Source: Desulfobacterales bacterium (lineage in GTDB: Bacteria; Desulfobacterota; Desulfobacteria; Desulfobacterales; Desulfobacteraceae). Taken from it: a DNA stretch of 11,573 bases. Numbering within the stretch: position 1 is the first letter of the stretch; each line of letters starts with the position of its first letter. The DNA lies in assembly GCA_022361095.1 (NCBI GenBank), contig JAKSBO010000044.1, positions 1-11,573 on the forward strand, written 5' to 3'. The position numbers and the translations under genes are program-made. Of this stretch, positions 7,252 through 11,573 are shown piece after piece. The notes under the pieces are model-generated. The model made no database searches. It saw nothing but the letters and a program-made list of their open reading frames with translations, and was not told the DNA's origin.

Positions 7252-7280
7252 AAAGGCAGCAGTTTAATCGCCGCCTTTTT
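7252..7280 (+). terminator. Rho-independent terminator after the cytidylate-kinase-like gene
   Basis: AAAGGCAGC (7252-7260) and GCCGCCTTT (7270-7278) form a 9-bp stem with one mismatch and a 9-nt loop, ending in a run of five T (7276-7280). It lies 17 bp after the plus-strand stop codon. Confidence 0.7.
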
Positions 7281-7342
7281 AGATCCATGATCGGAATAAA
7301 ACATGCCAAAGCAGGGTTTATTTTGGACTTGGGTCTTACCTT

Positions 7343-7387
7343 AAACCGCAGCCGGTCTCTATCCTGTCTCTCCGGCTGTGGTTTTTT
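7343..7387 (+). terminator. Strong hairpin terminator overlapping the 3' end of the convergent panE
   Basis: AAACCGCAGCCGG (7343-7355) and CCGGCTGTGGTTT (7372-7384) form a 13-bp stem with one G-T wobble and a 16-nt loop. On the plus strand it is followed by six T (7382-7387). It is a second stop for the plus-strand transcript. On the minus strand it spans the panE stop codon at 7359-7361 and may protect or end that transcript too, although only three T follow there. Confidence 0.7.
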
Positions 7388-8303
7388 CTTTAACCCGTAT
7401 CAGATTTAAAAAAATGCTGTTCACAGGTGTGGGGATGGCATCCGATTTGCCCATGTTCTCAACGGCACCTGCAAAAATTTCCACTTCTGTTTTTCTGTTG
7501 GCTTCCATATCCTGGAGCATGGATGTTTTTCCGTCCGGGGACAACGTATTGAGCACGGCCACCCACTGATCAATATCGCAAGGCTCAAGATTGATTCCCC
7601 GGTGCCGGGCCAGGGCCACCACCTCCTGCATCAGCGAGACCATCAGTGCCCGGGCCTCAGGCAAATTCTGGAAAACACGATAGGGGGCACCAAGCACGGC
7701 GGATGCCTGGTTGACACCGACATTCACCATAAATTTCCACCACATGGTTCTCAGGATATCAGGTGAAATTTCATTGGGAATCCCCCCCATGTCCAGGGCG
7801 ATTTTTATTCGTTCCAACCGTTCATCGGCAACGGCACCGGCATGGGCAGGATCATTTCCGAAAATAATTTTTCCCGGATTGGCGTAAGTAAAACAATTAT
7901 TTTCATGCACCGCATCAATGCCCACGGCAATGGCAGGAACAATCTTTTCATGGCCGCAGGCCCGGCCGAGCAGTTTTTCACTTTCAAGTCCGTTCATCAC
8001 GGACAGGACCAGGGTGTCCGGCCCTGTCAGTGCTTCGATATCTTTAAGCACCGCTTCGATCAAATGGTGGTGTTTCAATGCCACCAGCACGAAATCAAAA
8101 GGGCATTCAATCCGGTCGGGATGCACCACCGGAATCGTATAATCCTTGCCGTTAACCTTGATGGTTCCCCCATCAAGGCGTGCAAAGCGGTCCCCCCGGG
8201 CCGCAAAGCACACACGTATATCCGAGTTGTCCGTAAACAAACCTGCATATGCCGCACCCATGGCGCCGGCCCCGAAAACAGCTATTGTCTTTATTGGGTT
8301 CAA
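7359..8303 (-). CDS. panE: 2-dehydropantoate 2-reductase (ketopantoate reductase)
   Basis: This enzyme of the PanE/ApbA family reduces 2-dehydropantoate to pantoate with NADPH, a step toward pantothenate and coenzyme A in the cytoplasm. Residues 5-22 form the Rossmann turn IAVFGAGAMGAAYAG. LKHHH around Lys77 and MNG at 103-105 match the cofactor and substrate region. The C-terminal helical domain has MWWKFMVNVGVNQASAVLG (187-205), with Lys190 at the catalytic lysine position plus conserved Asn194 and Asn198. The length of 314 is typical. The start is TTG at 8303, with GAGGT about eleven bases upstream. It is 24 bases after the stop of the hybrid kinase and on the same strand, so it is probably the last gene of that operon. 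Close homologues in the superfamily act on other 2-oxo acids, so the substrate is likely but not certain. Confidence 0.88.
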   Translation of the reverse strand: MNPIKTIAVFGAGAMGAAYAGLFTDNSDIRVCFAARGDRFARLDGGTIKVNGKDYTIPVVHPDRIECPFDFVLVALKHHHLIEAVLKDIEALTGPDTLVLSVMNGLESEKLLGRACGHEKIVPAIAVGIDAVHENNCFTYANPGKIIFGNDPAHAGAVADERLERIKIALDMGGIPNEISPDILRTMWWKFMVNVGVNQASAVLGAPYRVFQNLPEARALMVSLMQEVVALARHRGINLEPCDIDQWVAVLNTLSPDGKTSMLQDMEANRKTEVEIFAGAVENMGKSDAIPTPVNSIFLNLIRVKEKTTAGETG

Positions 8304-8327
8304 CTTTTATTCTGACCTCTTTTATGT

Positions 8328-10886
8328 TTATCGAGTTTTATCAAGCAATAATTTTATACCGTTCAAATAGTCGATATTCTGACAAGGTTTGGAAACATGG
8401 TCAACAAAAGGATCGCCGCTTTTTAAATCCTTTATGGATTCTAAAAATTCTATGTTCCCGGAAATAAATAAAATGGGGATCGTTTTATTTTTTGATCGAA
8501 TATGGTCATATAAATTTTTACCATTTATTTTTCCAGGCAGAATATAATCAAGGCTAACCAAATCATAATCGTTGGCATCAAAAAGCTTTAAAGCCGTTTC
8601 TCCGGTGTGTGCAACATCAACAATGTGATTGCACGGTTCATTTGTTAAAACAAAGCGCTGGACTTCTGCAATTTGAATTTCATCTTCAACCAGCAGCACC
8701 CGCTTATGACTATGGAACCCCTCACGCTGTATTGTGATTTTTTCTTCTTTTGTGAGTTTTTTTCGAATGAATGGGAAACGCAATTCAACTGCCGTGCCGA
8801 TATTTAATTGAGAACGTACGTTGATTTTGCCTTTGTGAAGCTCCACATATTTATTCACGTTGGCCATCCCATAGCCGGAACCTTTAATCGAACTGTCATA
8901 GGATGAGATGACATCTTTACTGCCCTTAAGAGAGAATGACGGTTCAAAAATGCTGTCAATATGCTTTTCCGGAATGCCGCAGCCATTATCTTCAATCGTG
9001 AGAGTTATGGTTGCCTGGGACTGTTGAAGCCGTATGGAAATAAACGGCGTTTCACATTTACTCAATGCGTGAATGGAATTTTGAAAAATATTTACAAGGC
9101 AATGTTCCATCATGCCGGGATCAGCAAAAAAATCCATATTTTCCGACAAGCCCTCTTTTCTAATTTCTATGCCGTCTAAATCCTTTTGCAGCAAACTTAA
9201 CACCAGTTCGATTTTTTCATTAAGATAAAAATATTCATATTTGGGCTCCTGGTCTTTGGCAAACGCCACCAGGTTCTTGGTTAAATTTTTCCCTCTCAAA
9301 GATTGATCGAATATACGCTTGAATATGTTTAAGGTTTCCGGGTCTTTAAACTTGAACATCCCAAGTTCGGATTGTCCCATGATGATTCCAAGAATATTAT
9401 TAAAATCATGGGCCATCTTTCCTGCAATTTTGCCGACCAAAGCCAGTTTTTTATGTTCTTCAAGTGCTAAGTATGCTTCAATTTTCTCTTGTTCGTTCTT
9501 TTTTCTTTCGGTTATATCCCTTGCAATCCCCAGAACCCCCTTAAGATGACCGTCAGCATCAAACACAGGTGTTTTTATTGTTTCAAGATGCTCTTTGTGT
9601 CCATCATCGGCATAAACAATTTGTTCCTCATTTAAGCACGGTTTATTTGCCCGTATTACAGCAAGGTCCTTTTCTCTAAAAAAATCGGCGGATTCCTTAT
9701 CGAGAAAATCATAATCGGTTTTTCCGAGGATCTCTTTTTGTTTGGCACCAAAAAAGCGTTCAAATCTTAAATTGCATAACAGGTATTCACCCCGGGGACT
9801 TTTCAGCCATATGAGATCAGGGCTGACTTCAATAAGTGTCCTTAAAAGCGTCTCACTTTCCTGAAGCGTGTCCAACATGGTATTAAAATGATATCCATAT
9901 CCGATTAATTCATCCTTCTTATTACCGGTCCAGGAGAACCTTTCATCAAAATTTCCGTCCTTGACCTTACGCATGACCATGGCAAGAGAGCGAATCGGTG
10001 CGACAATTGTTTTTGAAAACAGAGACACAACAACCCCCAACAGGGTTACACTAACGATAGTCAGCACCAACGCCATGCCATTTAAACTATTTCGTTCGGA
10101 TTTGGCCTCAAGATATTTTTTTTTAAACAATGCCGACACTTGGATAAAAACAGTGTCAAACTGCTTAAAAAGCCCGTCGTGCGCCAGCTCAAAAGACGCT
10201 TCGGTATCATTAATCAGAATTGCAAGTTTATAGTCCTGTGCCAATAAATTTTTAAAGGCTGAAAGATATTCCTTGGTTCTGCGGTCTGACGGATCTATTT
10301 GTTCAATCTTTTTATAAAAATAATCAATCACCATCATCAGAGAATGATACACAGGCTCATCTTGCTGCATGATGTAGACAATGAAAAAATGATTTAAATT
10401 AAACAGGGGCTTAAACAATTGCCTTGTATCGTTGTTCAGAACATTGGAAATCAACGATCGATAACTTGTATTCAGACTTGTCCGGTGGATATTCTGGGTT
10501 GTTTTTAATTGCTGTGTTTCATTGAAAATTTTTTCGTGCTCAAGGATCTCAATCCGAATGGCATGCAATTTAGCTTGAATCACTTCATTGATCTTCATAT
10601 CTTCCAAATCCCTGAGTCTCTTTTTAAGATTTGAAATTGAAGCCCCATAATTTGCAATCGCGCCCGGATTTTTTCCTTCAAGAACTTCCTTTTCCCAAAA
10701 TCGATTTTCATAGAAACGCCCGTTTAATGCATGCAGTCTTCTCTCAGCCTGGGCCATCTCCAACATTTGTGAGGCCAATATTCCCTGTTCATTGAGAAAA
10801 TAGGCCAACACGCCATAATTCATCACAAACAAAAGGATAAGCAGGAATACGATCGTACTGATTTTACTAGTAATGGTTTTGAACAA
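8328..10886 (-). CDS. Membrane hybrid sensor histidine kinase (helical sensor, HAMP, PAS, kinase, receiver)
   Basis: The protein has 852 residues. Membrane segment 1 is at about 11-31. A mostly helical periplasmic sensor of about 240 residues follows, then membrane segment 2 at about 270-291, HAMP at 292-344 and PAS at about 346-462, ending in GIARDITERK. The kinase dimerisation helix has the phospho-accepting His493 in KMAHDFNNILG. The ATPase domain has Asn603 (FQNSIHA), DNGCGIPE (633-640) and GSGYGMANV (669-677). A receiver domain at about 728-852 has acidic Glu734/Asp735/Glu736, the phospho-acceptor Asp780 (SLDYILPG), Ser809 and Lys833. All catalytic residues are present. There is no HPt or DNA-binding domain, so a partner elsewhere must give the output. 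The start is TTG with GAGGTG five bases upstream, 13 bases after the binding-protein gene, which suggests it reads that protein's ligand state. The gene looks more AT-rich than panE. Confidence 0.93.
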   Translation of the reverse strand: MFKTITSKISTIVFLLILLFVMNYGVLAYFLNEQGILASQMLEMAQAERRLHALNGRFYENRFWEKEVLEGKNPGAIANYGASISNLKKRLRDLEDMKINEVIQAKLHAIRIEILEHEKIFNETQQLKTTQNIHRTSLNTSYRSLISNVLNNDTRQLFKPLFNLNHFFIVYIMQQDEPVYHSLMMVIDYFYKKIEQIDPSDRRTKEYLSAFKNLLAQDYKLAILINDTEASFELAHDGLFKQFDTVFIQVSALFKKKYLEAKSERNSLNGMALVLTIVSVTLLGVVVSLFSKTIVAPIRSLAMVMRKVKDGNFDERFSWTGNKKDELIGYGYHFNTMLDTLQESETLLRTLIEVSPDLIWLKSPRGEYLLCNLRFERFFGAKQKEILGKTDYDFLDKESADFFREKDLAVIRANKPCLNEEQIVYADDGHKEHLETIKTPVFDADGHLKGVLGIARDITERKKNEQEKIEAYLALEEHKKLALVGKIAGKMAHDFNNILGIIMGQSELGMFKFKDPETLNIFKRIFDQSLRGKNLTKNLVAFAKDQEPKYEYFYLNEKIELVLSLLQKDLDGIEIRKEGLSENMDFFADPGMMEHCLVNIFQNSIHALSKCETPFISIRLQQSQATITLTIEDNGCGIPEKHIDSIFEPSFSLKGSKDVISSYDSSIKGSGYGMANVNKYVELHKGKINVRSQLNIGTAVELRFPFIRKKLTKEEKITIQREGFHSHKRVLLVEDEIQIAEVQRFVLTNEPCNHIVDVAHTGETALKLFDANDYDLVSLDYILPGKINGKNLYDHIRSKNKTIPILFISGNIEFLESIKDLKSGDPFVDHVSKPCQNIDYLNGIKLLLDKTR

Positions 10887-10899
10887 ATGCGCACCTCTA

Positions 10900-11573
10900 T
10901 TATCTTATGACGGAAAGGGTTATGGGGACGTTGGATGGAATTGTTTCACCGCGAAAATGCTTTGCCGCTATTTCAAGGGCCATTCGCCCCATTGCCTGGG
11001 GATGCTGGGCGATTGTTGCCGAAATCCTCTTTGTTTTAACAGCATGAACGGCATCCTTAATGGCATCGAATCCAACAAGAATCTTGTTTGCGGATAATTC
11101 AACTTGAGATAGTGCATCGGCTACCCCAAGAATCATATTATCATTATGCGCAAAAACGGCATCAAAAGAGACATTCTCGTTTAGCAGCTTCGTCATCACC
11201 TGTTCGGCCTGCTTCCGGTCAAAATTTGCCACTTCCCGGGCAACGACCTTTATATGATTAAATCTTTTGATTTCGTCATTAAATCCGTAGCCGCGGTCAT
11301 GGGCCGGGGAGGTGCCGGGAATGCCTTCAATTTCGATGACACGTCCTTTATTTTTTAACAAATCCGCCACCAATTTCGCCGCCATTCGCCCCCCTTGAAT
11401 ATTATCTGAGGCCACATGGCAAAGAATTTTTCCGCCGGCTGATTTTCTGTCTACAGTGATCACCGGTATCTTGTTCATCGCTGCCATCTCAATACCGGGA
11501 ACGACGGACGCCCCATGTGTCGGATTTAAAATAATGATATCGGAATGACGCTTTTGAAAGTCAACCAAGTCCA
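10900..11573 (-). CDS. Periplasmic sugar-type substrate-binding protein, N-terminus beyond window
   Basis: The 223 visible residues are the C-terminal two thirds or so of a type I periplasmic binding protein of the RbsB-like group. Seen are DIIILNPTHG, IPVITVDR, HVASDNIQGGRMAAKLV, GRVIEIEGIPGTSPAHDRGYGF, FDAVFAHNDNMILGVADAL and ILVGFDAIKDAV. These are the usual order of strands and ligand loops. The frame is open to the right edge, so the start and the expected signal peptide are outside the window. No ABC permease or ATPase gene follows. Instead the stop lies 13 bases before the hybrid kinase, which suggests a sensing role like TorT or LuxP rather than transport. The ligand is unknown; sugars, autoinducers or related small molecules are possible. 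Confidence 0.9.
   Translation of the reverse strand, partial: DLVDFQKRHSDIIILNPTHGASVVPGIEMAAMNKIPVITVDRKSAGGKILCHVASDNIQGGRMAAKLVADLLKNKGRVIEIEGIPGTSPAHDRGYGFNDEIKRFNHIKVVAREVANFDRKQAEQVMTKLLNENVSFDAVFAHNDNMILGVADALSQVELSANKILVGFDAIKDAVHAVKTKRISATIAQHPQAMGRMALEIAAKHFRGETIPSNVPITLSVIR

Noticed and set aside
7842..8315. A 157-codon plus-strand open frame
   Set aside because: It is antisense to panE, which has a clear Rossmann motif and catalytic lysine region.

Overview
The window looks like a chromosomal segment of a Gram-negative, anaerobic sulfate-reducer-type bacterium, most likely Desulfobacterota (Desulfobacteraceae-like). This assignment is inference. It rests on the gene content: an AF1514-type small protein, a COG1237-type metallo-hydrolase, a cytidylate-kinase-like protein with a BON-like tail, and a cyclophilin-FKBP fusion. 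It also rests on exported and cell-wall proteins of Gram-negative type. No rRNA, tRNA, CRISPR array, transposase or integrase was recognised.

Layout. (1) 1-2379, minus: one uninterrupted reading frame of 793 codons that runs off the left edge. It has the motif order of an 'unknown group' (UG/Abi-like, defence-associated) reverse transcriptase followed by a long helical extension. The catalytic YxDD position reads FGAD, and the motif A aspartate also appears to be lost. (2) 2380-2638: a leader with no gene. (3) 3793-2639, minus: a tight two-gene unit, an AF1514-family small protein and a metallo-beta-lactamase-fold hydrolase. (4) 3905-4633, plus: a monofunctional peptidoglycan glycosyltransferase (MtgA), divergent from (3) across a 110-bp region with overlapping promoter-like elements and a palindrome. 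(5) 4666-4768: a long imperfect palindrome between convergent genes. (6) 5888-4785, minus: an exported protein carrying two unrelated prolyl isomerase domains, cyclophilin then FKBP. (7) 5889-6299: an AT-rich non-coding stretch with inverted repeats. (8) 6300-7235, plus: a cytidylate-kinase-like protein with a BON-like C-terminal domain, followed by two hairpins. (9) 11573-7359, minus: a compact three-gene unit, a sugar-type periplasmic binding protein (5' end cut by the right edge), a membrane hybrid histidine kinase, and a ketopantoate reductase.

How the genes may work together. The binding protein and the kinase are 13 nt apart and probably form a two-part periplasmic sensor, comparable in principle to TorT/TorS or LuxP/LuxQ. 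Ketopantoate reductase (pantothenate/CoA synthesis) follows the kinase by 24 nt and is probably co-transcribed. MtgA and the double isomerase belong to envelope biogenesis and periplasmic protein folding. The reverse transcriptase at the left edge is the best candidate for an accessory or defence system, but its C-terminus and any downstream partners lie outside the window.
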